Shown: one piece after another, positions 53,645 to 61,236 of the stretch
Layout of the letters: every line of letters starts with the position of its first letter
Position numbering within the stretch: the stretch's first letter is position 1
Assembly (NCBI RefSeq): GCF_024643285.1
Contig: NZ_JAMSLW010000001.1
Span: 679,239 to 743,238 of the forward strand
Direction: 5' to 3'
DNA: 64,000 nucleotides
Source of the DNA: Parapedobacter lycopersici
GTDB taxonomy: Bacteria; Bacteroidota; Bacteroidia; Sphingobacteriales; Sphingobacteriaceae
The notes under the pieces: generated by a model
Told to the model about the DNA's origin: nothing
The model's input: only the letters and a program-made list of their open reading frames with translations
Databases searched by the model: none
Position numbers and translations under genes: made by a program

Positions 53645-54781
53645 ATGCAAGTATACTTAGACAATGCGGCTACCACGCCTATTGACCCTGAGGTCATCAA
53701 AGCAATGGTCGAAACCATGGAAAACGATTTCGGCAATCCGTCGTCGATCCATGCGCATGGCCGTAAAGTAAAAACCATTATTGAAAGAGCCCGTAAAACG
53801 GTAGCGGGACTGCTACACGTGTCGCCCGCCGAGATATTTTTCACGTCGGGAGGTACCGAGGCAGACAATACCGCCATTGTAAGGGGGATCATTGATAATG
53901 GGATCAGCCACGCCATCACCTCTCCGCTGGAACATCATGCGGTATTGCATACGCTGGAGGAGCTGGAGCGGACGGGGACCATCCGGTTAAGCAAACTCGC
54001 GGTAAATGCCCAGGGATACGTAGACCTGCAACAACTGGAGCAGTTGCTCCGGGAAAATCCGCATTCCTTTGTTTCGCTGATGCATGCCAACAATGAAATC
54101 GGTACGCTTACCGATATCGAATATGTATCCGCACTCTGCAAGCAGTATGGCGCCATCTTCCATTCGGACACCGTACAGACGATGGGTCATTTCGCCCATG
54201 ATCTCCATAAGCTGCAGATCGATTTCGTTACAGGAGCTGCGCATAAGTTTCATGGCCCTAAAGGTGTTGGGTTTATTTATGTAAACCACAACACGAAGAT
54301 AAAGCCATTTATCCATGGCGGCGCACAGGAACGCAACATGCGCGGCGGCACCGAAAATGTATACGGCATTGTGGGACTTGCCAAGGCACTGGAAATCTGC
54401 CATGCGCACATGGAAGAACACCGGCAATATATCCAGGGCCTCAAAAGCTACATGATTGACCAGCTGACTGCCCACGTACCCGATGTGCGGTTCAACGGTG
54501 CCATAGCACCGGAAAATAGCCTGTATACGGTGCTTAACGTTTCCTTTCCATGCACAGACATTGCCGATATGATGCTCTTTACATTGGATATCGCGGGTAT
54601 CTCGGCATCCGGCGGGAGCGCCTGCAGTTCCGGTTCCGACATCGGATCCCACGTGCTCCAGGCAATCGGCGCGGATCCGCAGCGCCCCTGTGTCCGTTTT
54701 TCATTCAGCAAATACAACACAAGGGAAGACATTGACTACGTCGTCGATAAAATTAAGGAATGCTGCCTCGACAAAGTCTGA
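53645..54781 (+). CDS. Cysteine desulfurase (NifS/IscS-like)
   Basis: A 378-residue PLP enzyme that takes sulfur from cysteine, giving alanine and an enzyme persulfide for Fe-S clusters and thio-tRNAs. PLP lysine is Lys201 (GAAHKFHGPKGVGFIY); the persulfide Cys327 is in GGSACSSGSDIGSHVL; the start VYLDNAATTPIDPEVIKAM and the HHAVLHTLEEL region are standard. The frame extends to 53564 inside lnt, but the promoter and alignment support ATG 53645. No iscU or iscR gene is adjacent, so its scaffold partner lies elsewhere. Confidence 0.93.
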   Translation: MQVYLDNAATTPIDPEVIKAMVETMENDFGNPSSIHAHGRKVKTIIERARKTVAGLLHVSPAEIFFTSGGTEADNTAIVRGIIDNGISHAITSPLEHHAVLHTLEELERTGTIRLSKLAVNAQGYVDLQQLEQLLRENPHSFVSLMHANNEIGTLTDIEYVSALCKQYGAIFHSDTVQTMGHFAHDLHKLQIDFVTGAAHKFHGPKGVGFIYVNHNTKIKPFIHGGAQERNMRGGTENVYGIVGLAKALEICHAHMEEHRQYIQGLKSYMIDQLTAHVPDVRFNGAIAPENSLYTVLNVSFPCTDIADMMLFTLDIAGISASGGSACSSGSDIGSHVLQAIGADPQRPCVRFSFSKYNTREDIDYVVDKIKECCLDKV

Positions 54782-54847
54782 TCCGGTGAAACAATAGCTT
54801 CTCCCGCTTGTTGCCATACATAACAAAGGTAAAGACAGGAGGACAAA

Positions 54848-55042
54848 ATGGAAACGAAAAAACCCATCAACACCGCACGGGAAAATGACAGCAGGGATGA
54901 CCGGAAATTTCCGAGGGTTACCCCTGACCGGGAAGAATCGCTGGAAAAGGAAGAAGCACTGAAAAAGAAAGATTATAGCGACCGTAGCCACGGCCGCACG
55001 CACGACTCGGCTATAGACGTCGATAATCCCGGAACGGTATAG
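54848..55042 (+). CDS. Small hydrophilic protein, hypothetical
   Basis: A 64-residue ORF with one of the best Shine-Dalgarno sites in the window (AGGAGGA, 54837-54843, 4 nt before the ATG). The protein is almost wholly charged or polar (runs such as ARENDSRDDRKF and SLEKEEALKKKDYSDRSHGR), has no hydrophobic core or Cys, and is probably disordered. I do not recognise a family. It lies between the desulfurase gene and the convergent TPR gene, 12 nt from the latter. Confidence 0.6.
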   Translation: METKKPINTARENDSRDDRKFPRVTPDREESLEKEEALKKKDYSDRSHGRTHDSAIDVDNPGTV

Positions 55043-55054
55043 CGAAGGACCCCG

Positions 55055-55393
55055 CTAATCTTCATCATCTTCATCCAGTCCAAGGGCGCTCCGATACACG
55101 GCCTGCAATTCCGAGAGCGCATGCCGGTCGCGCTTCTGCTGTGCAATCTCCATGCCCTGCCGGTAGGTGGCAATTGCATTGTCTCTTTCCCCGAGGCTTT
55201 CGTACAATTTTCCCAGATGGTAATACGTACCTACGTAGTCCGGGTGGTCGGTCCGTAACCGTTCATAGTAACGAAGTGCGTCGGCCGTCTGACCGGCTTT
55301 GAGGTATTCCGTGGCAAGGGCGTACAGCAAAAACGGGTCGTTTGGGTTGTCGTTCAGAAATTCAATTAACTGCTGGATGCGTTGGCTCGTCAT
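55055..55393 (-). CDS. Tetratricopeptide repeat protein
   Basis: A 112-residue protein holding about three TPR units: NPNDPFLLYALATEYLKAGQTADALRYYERL, HPDYVGTYYHLGKLYESLGERDNAIATYRQG and a partial closing helix, ending in an acidic LDEDDED tail. A small protein-protein interaction module with no enzymatic part. The ATG at 55393 is chosen; the frame opens at 55414 but the extra residues are not TPR-like. Convergent with the small hydrophilic gene. Confidence 0.85.
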   Translation of the reverse strand: MTSQRIQQLIEFLNDNPNDPFLLYALATEYLKAGQTADALRYYERLRTDHPDYVGTYYHLGKLYESLGERDNAIATYRQGMEIAQQKRDRHALSELQAVYRSALGLDEDDED

Positions 55394-55512
55394 AATGAAT
55401 CGGATAATGATCACCGCAAAGGTACGTATTCGCCAGGCGATTGCATGCAGGGTTTGGTGTCCTCCGTTTCAAATATGGAAAAATTATGGTAGGTTTGTGA
55501 AAACGACTGCTC

Positions 55513-56247
55513 ATGAAGATATTAGTTTGCATTAGCCAGGTCCCCGATACTACTTCAAAAATCACGTTTACCGATAATAATACGCAGCTCAATACCACGG
55601 GTCTCCAGTACATCATTAATCCTTACGATGAAATTGCGCTTTCGAAGGCACTTGAGCTGACGGAAAACGGCAATGGCTCGGTAACGGTGATCCATGTGGG
55701 CGAATCGCCTGCAGACGCCACCATCCGGAAAGCCTTGGCAACGGGAGCGGATGAGGCGGTGCGCGTTAATGCTGCCCCCCGTGATGCCTGGTTTGTAGCT
55801 AATCAGGTTGCAGGTTACGCCAAAGACCAGGGATTCGACCTTATTTTAGCCGGGCGTGAGTCCATTGACTACAACGGCTCGCAGGTGACCACATTCGTGG
55901 GAGAACTGCTGGGTATCCCGTCGGTCAACGCGGCGAAAAAAGTCACGCTCGAAGGCACTGCAGCCGTGGTCGAACGGGAAATTGAAGGCGGTAAAGAGGT
56001 GCTCTCTATTCCATTGCCGGCAGCCATCGGTACCTCGGAAGGCGTCGCTGAACCCCGCATACCCAACATGCGGGGTATCATGAGTGCCCGCACCAAGCCG
56101 CTGACGGTGATCGATCCGGTGGATGTACCCGTACTGACACGGGTCATCCGCTATGAATCCCCGGCCCCGAAGGGGGCTGTTACCCTGGTTGATGCCGGGG
56201 AAACCGAAAAACTGGTTGATTTACTGCATAAGGCCAGGGTTATTTAA
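55513..56247 (+). CDS. etfB: Electron transfer flavoprotein, beta subunit
   Basis: A 244-residue ETF beta subunit, which with EtfA carries electrons from acyl-CoA dehydrogenases to the quinone pool. The start KILVCISQVPDTTSKI and the segments INPYDEIALSKALEL, GRESIDYNGSQVTTFVGELLGIPSV and RIPNMRGIMSARTKPLTVI fit EtfB. A TAGGTTTG box (55490-55497) lies 15 nt before the ATG, though its -33 element is imperfect. etfA follows 58 nt later. Confidence 0.93.
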   Translation: MKILVCISQVPDTTSKITFTDNNTQLNTTGLQYIINPYDEIALSKALELTENGNGSVTVIHVGESPADATIRKALATGADEAVRVNAAPRDAWFVANQVAGYAKDQGFDLILAGRESIDYNGSQVTTFVGELLGIPSVNAAKKVTLEGTAAVVEREIEGGKEVLSIPLPAAIGTSEGVAEPRIPNMRGIMSARTKPLTVIDPVDVPVLTRVIRYESPAPKGAVTLVDAGETEKLVDLLHKARVI

Positions 56248-56305
56248 CCATGCACCAGTATAACATGTTCGTTCATGATCTTTACATTAGCCTAATACGA
56301 TAATT

Positions 56306-57283
56306 ATGTCCGTTTTAGTATATACAGAAAGTGCTTCCGGCAAATTCAAGAAATCCGCTCATGAAGCCGTTTCCTATGCCAGGGCAGTAGCCGAACAGCT
56401 GGGTACCGACGTAACGGCCCTGTCAATCGGCGACGTGGATGCTTCCGAATTACAGGCATTGGGAAATTACGGTGCTTCAAACGTATGGAGCGTATCCGCC
56501 GACCGGTTAAAAAATTTCATCAACCAAGCTTATGCCAGCATCATTGCCCAGGCAGCTGATCAATCGGGTGCCTCGGTCATTATCATCTCAAACACTTTCA
56601 GTGGCCGGGGACTGGCACCGCGCGTGGCGGCTAAACTCGGGGCGGGCCTGGCCGACGGTGCAGTTGACCTGCCCGAGGTAACGGGCAACGTCCTTACGGT
56701 AAAGAAGACTGCTTTTTCGGGCAAGGCATTTGCCTATACGGAGCTGGTTTCGCCGAAAAAAGTGATCGCACTGAATCCCAATGCGTTTGAGCTGCGTGAA
56801 ACCGGAGGCGATGCGCAGGTTGAAGCCTTCAATCCGATTGTCGACGACCGTGACCTCACCACCGTAATAAAAGAAATTGTCCATGCCGTGGATAAGGTAC
56901 CGTTGCCGGAAGCGGAAATTGTCGTTTCCGCCGGCCGCGGGCTCAAGGGCCCGGAAAATTGGGGAATGATCGAAGAACTGGCCGACGTATTGGGCGCCGC
57001 CACCGCCTGTTCGAAACCGGTGTCTGACGCCGGCTGGCGACCACATGCGGAACACGTCGGGCAGACCGGCATCGCCATCAGCCCAAACCTGTATATTGCC
57101 ATCGGCATATCGGGTGCAATACAGCACTTAGCGGGAGTAAGTGCATCGAAAACCATTGTAGTCATCAACAAAGACCCCGAAGCACCGTTTTTTAAGGTAG
57201 CGGACTACGGTATCGTCGGCGACGCATTTGATGTAGTACCCCGACTGACTGCTGCTATCCGGGCCTATAAAGGCAATCCGTGA
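56306..57283 (+). CDS. etfA: Electron transfer flavoprotein, alpha subunit
   Basis: A 325-residue ETF alpha subunit that holds FAD. The C-terminal FAD domain is clear: VVSAGRGLKGPENWGMIEELADVLGAATACSKPVSDAGWRPHAEHVGQTGIAISPNLYIAIGISGAIQHLAGV, with NKDPEAPFFKVADYGIVGDAFDVVP at the end. Together with etfB and the acyl-CoA dehydrogenase at 5.7-6.8 kb it supports fatty acid or branched amino acid oxidation. Confidence 0.95.
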   Translation: MSVLVYTESASGKFKKSAHEAVSYARAVAEQLGTDVTALSIGDVDASELQALGNYGASNVWSVSADRLKNFINQAYASIIAQAADQSGASVIIISNTFSGRGLAPRVAAKLGAGLADGAVDLPEVTGNVLTVKKTAFSGKAFAYTELVSPKKVIALNPNAFELRETGGDAQVEAFNPIVDDRDLTTVIKEIVHAVDKVPLPEAEIVVSAGRGLKGPENWGMIEELADVLGAATACSKPVSDAGWRPHAEHVGQTGIAISPNLYIAIGISGAIQHLAGVSASKTIVVINKDPEAPFFKVADYGIVGDAFDVVPRLTAAIRAYKGNP

Positions 57284-57394
57284 ATTTGATCATTTCCCGA
57301 AATCGTGCTATCTTTATCCAATCGGTTTTGAAGATCGCATTTTGTATTACCAGCTTAAGTTTTGCATCTTTGCAGTTCGCGCAATGCACCAGGC

Positions 57395-58000
57395 ATGAAG
57401 AAGATTAAGTTAGATATTGTTGGTTTATCTTATAGCCAGACGCAGTCCGGAGCTTACGCGCTCGTCTTAGGTGAGATTTCCGGCCGCAGGCGCCTGCCGA
57501 TAATCATCGGCGGCTTTGAGGCACAGGCCATTGCCATCGAGATCGAGAAGATGACACCCAGTCGCCCGCTGACGCACGACCTTTTCAAAACCTTCGCGGA
57601 AACGTTCCATATCAAGATCGAAGAAGTAATTATCTATAATCTGGTGGATGGTATTTTTTACGCCAAGATTATTTTCAACGACGGCCGGAAACATACCGAA
57701 ATCGATGCCCGGACATCTGACGCTATTGCGCTGGCCGTACGTTTTAAAGCACCGGTATATACCTACGAATTCATCCTGGCTTCTGCCGGCATTGTCATCG
57801 AGGGAAATGATTTCGTATTTCTCGAAAATATCGAGTCCGCCGGCGGCGATCCGGAAACCAGGACAGCTCCGGACACGACATCCTACTCGTCGATGACGGA
57901 AGAGCAGTTGCAGGAAACGCTGGCCAAAGCGCTGGCAGATGAAATGTATGAAAAGGCAGCGCGCATACGGGATGAGATTACCCGAAGAAAATCCTCCTAA
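57395..58000 (+). CDS. Bifunctional nuclease (DUF151) family protein with UVR motif
   Basis: A 201-residue protein with an N-terminal DUF151/bifunctional nuclease domain (VGLSYSQTQSGAYALVLGEISGRRRLPIIIGGFEAQAIAIEIE, then RTSDAIALAVRFKAPVYT) and a C-terminal UVR-type helix pair (MTEEQLQETLAKALADEMYEKAARIRDEI). Plant members have DNase and RNase activity; bacterial ones are little studied. ATG 57395 is chosen over 57362, as it begins right at the conserved strand. Confidence 0.88.
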   Translation: MKKIKLDIVGLSYSQTQSGAYALVLGEISGRRRLPIIIGGFEAQAIAIEIEKMTPSRPLTHDLFKTFAETFHIKIEEVIIYNLVDGIFYAKIIFNDGRKHTEIDARTSDAIALAVRFKAPVYTYEFILASAGIVIEGNDFVFLENIESAGGDPETRTAPDTTSYSSMTEEQLQETLAKALADEMYEKAARIRDEITRRKSS

Positions 58001-58037
58001 CGAATTCCACTGACCATCAGCTAAATCCCGGCGATCT

Positions 58038-59264
58038 ATGTCGATAAAAATACGGCTTATCGCGATGAGTTTTCTCCAGTTCTTCATCTGGGGGGCATGG
58101 CTGATTTCCCTGGGAAGCTATATGGGAAGCCAGTTGAACTTTTCGGGATTCCAGATCGGATCCGTATATGCCACCATGGGTATCGCATCCGTATTCATGC
58201 CGGGATTATTGGGCATCGTGGCCGACCGGTGGGTCAACGCAGAACGCGTACTTGGTGCGGCACACCTCATCGGCGCATCCACATTGATAGGTGTGGCCAA
58301 TGTAACCGATTTTCAGTCGTTTTACCTGCTCATGCTGCTCAACTCCCTGTTTTACATGCCCACCATTGCCCTGTCCAACTCGGTTTCATATAATGTGCTG
58401 ACCCAGAAAAACCACGATGTGGTGAAGACCTTTCCGCCCATCCGCGTATGGGGTACCGTGGGTTTTATCATGGCCATGTGGGCGGTTGATTTCCTGGGCT
58501 GGACGGCGCATGGCAATCAGCTCTACGTAGCGGCGGGGGCCGGCCTGCTGCTGGGCTGCTACGCATTTACCCTACCCCCATCCCCCCCTTATGCGGGTAG
58601 AACGCGGAAAAAATCATTAGCTGTTTCGCTGGGACTGGATGCGTTGGTGCTGTTCCGGAAACGGAAAATGACGGTTTTTTTCCTGTTTTCGCTCATGTTG
58701 GGCGCGGCACTGCAAATTACCAATGCGTTCGGCGGACCGTTTCTGAGTGATTTCAGAAACAGTTATCCGGAGTCCTTTGGTGTGCAGCATCCCAATCTCC
58801 TGCTCTCCATCTCACAGCTGTCCGAAACGTTCTTCATCCTGCTGATTCCCTTTTTCCTTACCCGGTTCGGCATCCGCAATGTCATCCTTTTCAGCATCAT
58901 CGCCTGGATGCTGCGCTTCGGGCTTTTCGGCCTGGGGAATCCGGCTGATAAACTTTACCTGCTTGTATTATCCATGGTGGTTTACGGCCTGGCTTTCGAT
59001 TTTTTCAATATATCGGGTTCCCTCTTTGTAGAAAAGGAGGCCGACCCGGCTATCCGTTCCAGCGCGCAGGGGTTGTTTATGATCATGACCAATGGATTCG
59101 GCGCCATTATTGGCGGGATCGGCAGCGGCTGGGTCGTGGATCATTTTACGGATGCAACAGGCGTCAGGGACTGGCCAAGCATCTGGTTTACTTTCGCAGG
59201 CTATGCGTTGGTATTGGCGGTGCTGTTCATGATTACATTCCGGGATAAACGCATGGCGCAGTAA
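58038..59264 (+). CDS. MFS transporter, nucleoside:H+ symporter (NupG) type
   Basis: A 408-residue transporter with about twelve membrane helices. The N-terminus MSIKIRLIAMSFLQFFIWGAWLISLGSYM and the segments GIVADRWVNAERVL, PTIALSNSVSYNVL and PPIRVWGTVGFIMAMW match the nucleoside:H+ symporter branch of the major facilitator superfamily, common in Bacteroidota. It would import nucleosides, in keeping with the salvage genes apt and surE in this window, though not co-transcribed with them. Confidence 0.87.
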   Translation: MSIKIRLIAMSFLQFFIWGAWLISLGSYMGSQLNFSGFQIGSVYATMGIASVFMPGLLGIVADRWVNAERVLGAAHLIGASTLIGVANVTDFQSFYLLMLLNSLFYMPTIALSNSVSYNVLTQKNHDVVKTFPPIRVWGTVGFIMAMWAVDFLGWTAHGNQLYVAAGAGLLLGCYAFTLPPSPPYAGRTRKKSLAVSLGLDALVLFRKRKMTVFFLFSLMLGAALQITNAFGGPFLSDFRNSYPESFGVQHPNLLLSISQLSETFFILLIPFFLTRFGIRNVILFSIIAWMLRFGLFGLGNPADKLYLLVLSMVVYGLAFDFFNISGSLFVEKEADPAIRSSAQGLFMIMTNGFGAIIGGIGSGWVVDHFTDATGVRDWPSIWFTFAGYALVLAVLFMITFRDKRMAQ

Positions 59265-59284
59265 TTAGCTCACCCACCCGTCCC

Positions 59285-59761
59285 CTATCTCATGTTGATG
59301 TCGATGAGCCGGCTATCTACCGGCAGCCGTTCTACGGATGCGACCTTCACGAGGTCGTGATAGCCGGCAAACAGTGGATTCAACAGGCAATTGAATTCCT
59401 TCCGGTTCACAGCCGAGCGCACGCGGACACCAAGGTACCGGGCTTCGTGCATCCATCTGTCACCAAGGTGCTTATTTTCCAGGTTACCCAGCTTCATCCA
59501 GTTTTTAGGGTATGATGCATCAGGCAAGGTATAAATCAGATCGGGGTTCCCGCTCACTTCAATACTCAGAATAAACAACTTCGGAGGAATAATGGCCGAA
59601 TCAAAATGAACCAGATTTTCGAGGTAAGCCAGCGAGCTGTTCTCACTGGTATAGAGCATATAAGCGCCCGGATTATTCCACCGGCCGCCAAACGTATATG
59701 CGCCCGTCCCCGAAAGGTCCGTGGCCCGTTTCGCCGATTTGGCAATCCGGTATAGCAGCAT
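59285..59761 (-). CDS. RES domain toxin (NAD+ phosphorylase type)
   Basis: A 158-residue RES-family protein. Characterised members are toxins that break down NAD+ in type II toxin-antitoxin pairs. Key residues are in place: Arg in LLYRIAKS, the RES-like Gly-Arg-Trp segment TFGGRWNNPG, Tyr and Glu in LYTSENSSLAYLENLVHF and the closing region SVERLPVDSRLIDI. Its ATG overlaps the antitoxin stop (TGATG), so it is translated only along with the antitoxin. Toxicity is inferred from the family and arrangement. Confidence 0.9.
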   Translation of the reverse strand: MLLYRIAKSAKRATDLSGTGAYTFGGRWNNPGAYMLYTSENSSLAYLENLVHFDSAIIPPKLFILSIEVSGNPDLIYTLPDASYPKNWMKLGNLENKHLGDRWMHEARYLGVRVRSAVNRKEFNCLLNPLFAGYHDLVKVASVERLPVDSRLIDINMR

Positions 59762-60231
59762 CAGGAGTACACCCCTTCTTCAATGCGCCCCAGTATAGTA
59801 TTCACCAGTGCAAGTCCGGTAGGCATATAAAACAGTTCCAATGGGCAAAGGTTGTTCAGTGCCCTATTCGGTGTAGCCAGCCAGTCGCGCACCTTTTCCT
59901 CATCCTCAAAAACGGCAACGGCATGCTCCACCACCTTGGCGATTTCAATGATATGGGAAGATGTATGCCGGTCGAGCCGGTCATCGCTCTTTTTGCGTTC
60001 GATGGTCTTTACCGACATACCGAGGAGTTCCTCCACGAACTGTTTTCTGGGAATACCCAGAAAAGCAATCAGCGCCTCCAGCGACGCCTTAGTCAGCCCG
60101 TCATTGCTCAGCGCGATCAGGTCAAATTCCGTTTTGATGTTCCGGCCGACCGTATCCGTTCCGCCCAATAGGGAAGATACGGTCCAATGCGTCTTGATTT
60201 CCTTTTTATTTGACAGTGCCATGTGCGACAT
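59761..60231 (-). CDS. Xre/MbcA/ParS-type antitoxin (DUF2384)
   Basis: A 156-residue antitoxin. The middle has an Xre-like helix-turn-helix (SLEALIAFLGIPRKQFVEELLGMSVKTIERKK), and the C-terminal toxin-binding domain is DUF2384 (VFEDEEKVRDWLATPNRALNNLCPLELFYMPTGLALVNTILGRIEEG). The frame opens at 60264, but the -7 box of its promoter lies at 60238-60245, so that start cannot be on the mRNA. ATG 60231 coincides with the predicted transcription start (leaderless); ATG 60222 is the other option. It should neutralise the RES toxin and repress its own promoter through the surrounding palindrome. Confidence 0.9.
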   Translation of the reverse strand: MSHMALSNKKEIKTHWTVSSLLGGTDTVGRNIKTEFDLIALSNDGLTKASLEALIAFLGIPRKQFVEELLGMSVKTIERKKSDDRLDRHTSSHIIEIAKVVEHAVAVFEDEEKVRDWLATPNRALNNLCPLELFYMPTGLALVNTILGRIEEGVYS

Positions 60232-60269
60232 TTTATCCAAAGGTAAGGATAATTTGTCGCACATTCAAA
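60222..60269 (-). promoter_or_regulatory. Toxin-antitoxin promoter inside a nested palindrome
   Basis: On the minus strand: TTTG at 60269-60266, 20 nt, TACCTTTG at 60245-60238, a full match to the phylum pattern. The same bases hold an outer 9-bp perfect dyad (TGTGCGACA at 60222-60230 with TGTCGCACA at 60255-60263) and an inner 6-bp dyad (TTATCC at 60233-60238 with GGATAA at 60247-60252). Binding here would hide the whole promoter, so antitoxin autorepression is likely. Confidence 0.8.
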
Positions 60270-60310
60270 TTAATCCAATGAATCAAATTTGAAAAACCAG
60301 TAAAAATCTT

Positions 60311-60340
60311 TTGTTGTATTATCAAAAGATACTATCTTTG
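60311..60340 (+). promoter_or_regulatory. Promoter of the unknown gene at 60370
   Basis: TTG at 60311-60313, 19 nt, TATCTTTG at 60333-60340, 29 nt before the ATG; divergent from the toxin-antitoxin promoter. Confidence 0.7.
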
Positions 60341-60369
60341 TTGTAATCAAACCAACAAACCTAATTCCA

Positions 60370-61143
60370 ATGAAATCAGTAAGACAAGCACATTTTCGTT
60401 ATTTAACAAAGAAAGAGGCAAAAAACCCGCTATATACCGTCGCGTACTTTTGCCGTAATGTAACCGGCTTAGCGCATTGGAGGCGTGATATCGACCGGGT
60501 CATCCGGATCAGTGCCACCAACGGTATCGGATTAAAACCAATCGACTTTGCCAACCTGCATTTCTGCTGGCAACAGCTCTACCAGCACATTGAATTAATT
60601 TACGTATTAAAACACGTGGTCCGCCACTGGGAAATCGAGTCCGAATCCCCACACTACACCCTTACACGATACCCCCGCACCGCCATTATTTTCGACCGCA
60701 CCTTATTTCGCGGCACTTATCTTGAATTCGATCGCCTATCCCGGAAGGAGTTTGACAACATTGGTCTTTTCATCGATAAGTTTTTCGCCTTCAAATCCTT
60801 GCAGGCCTGGCAGCGATTAATGGATAAACTGCTGATCACACTGCTCAGTGAGAATAGACTGGGTGACTACTCCAAATACGACCGGCAGGATTCAAAGATA
60901 TACCGTTACCTCGAAAAACTGACCGAGGTGTTCTTTCTGATTTACGCAACGAAAGCCATAGCGCATATCGTTGCGCATCATGCAGCCGATTTTCTGCTGG
61001 ATGAGCCGGATGACAGACCCGATGGCAGTACCGTTTCGGAAGGACAGCAAGAGAAAACCTCGTTAACATCCGAAATCCCAGATGAGCGGACACATCCACC
61101 GGTGGAGCGGGACGGCCAACCCGCAGGAGAAGCTCGCAAGTAA
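60370..61143 (+). CDS. Protein of unknown function next to the RES/Xre pair
   Basis: A 257-residue protein. It is basic at the start (MKSVRQAHFRYLTKKEAKNP), then mainly helical with many aromatic residues (FCWQQLYQHIELIYVLKHVVRHWEIE; FFLIYATKAIAHIVAHHAADFLL), and ends in about 50 polar residues that look disordered. One mildly hydrophobic segment near residues 185-210 is too polar to be a sure membrane helix. I do not recognise a family; a remote RteC-like relation crossed my mind but cannot be supported. It has its own promoter and terminator, so it forms a single-gene unit divergent from the toxin-antitoxin genes. Confidence 0.7.
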   Translation: MKSVRQAHFRYLTKKEAKNPLYTVAYFCRNVTGLAHWRRDIDRVIRISATNGIGLKPIDFANLHFCWQQLYQHIELIYVLKHVVRHWEIESESPHYTLTRYPRTAIIFDRTLFRGTYLEFDRLSRKEFDNIGLFIDKFFAFKSLQAWQRLMDKLLITLLSENRLGDYSKYDRQDSKIYRYLEKLTEVFFLIYATKAIAHIVAHHAADFLLDEPDDRPDGSTVSEGQQEKTSLTSEIPDERTHPPVERDGQPAGEARK

Positions 61144-61169
61144 GGAAACTACTAGGTAAACCTAACATG

Positions 61170-61222
61170 CACCCTCCGGGCGGCAGCCGCCAGAAAAGCT
61201 GTCCGGGGGTGTTTGTTTTTTT
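61170..61222 (+). terminator. Branched intrinsic terminator
   Basis: Outer stem of 9 bp with one bulge (61170-61179 with 61203-61211), an inner small hairpin (GGCGG/CCGCC near 61179-61191), then TTTG and T7. It ends the unknown gene and stands 15 nt from the helicase gene's end. Confidence 0.75.
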
Positions 61223-61236
61223 ATGAGCCGCCCTGG

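Noticed and set aside
60232-60264. Longer antitoxin start at 60264
   Set aside because: These bases contain the promoter -7 box and operator, so they cannot be on the predicted transcript.
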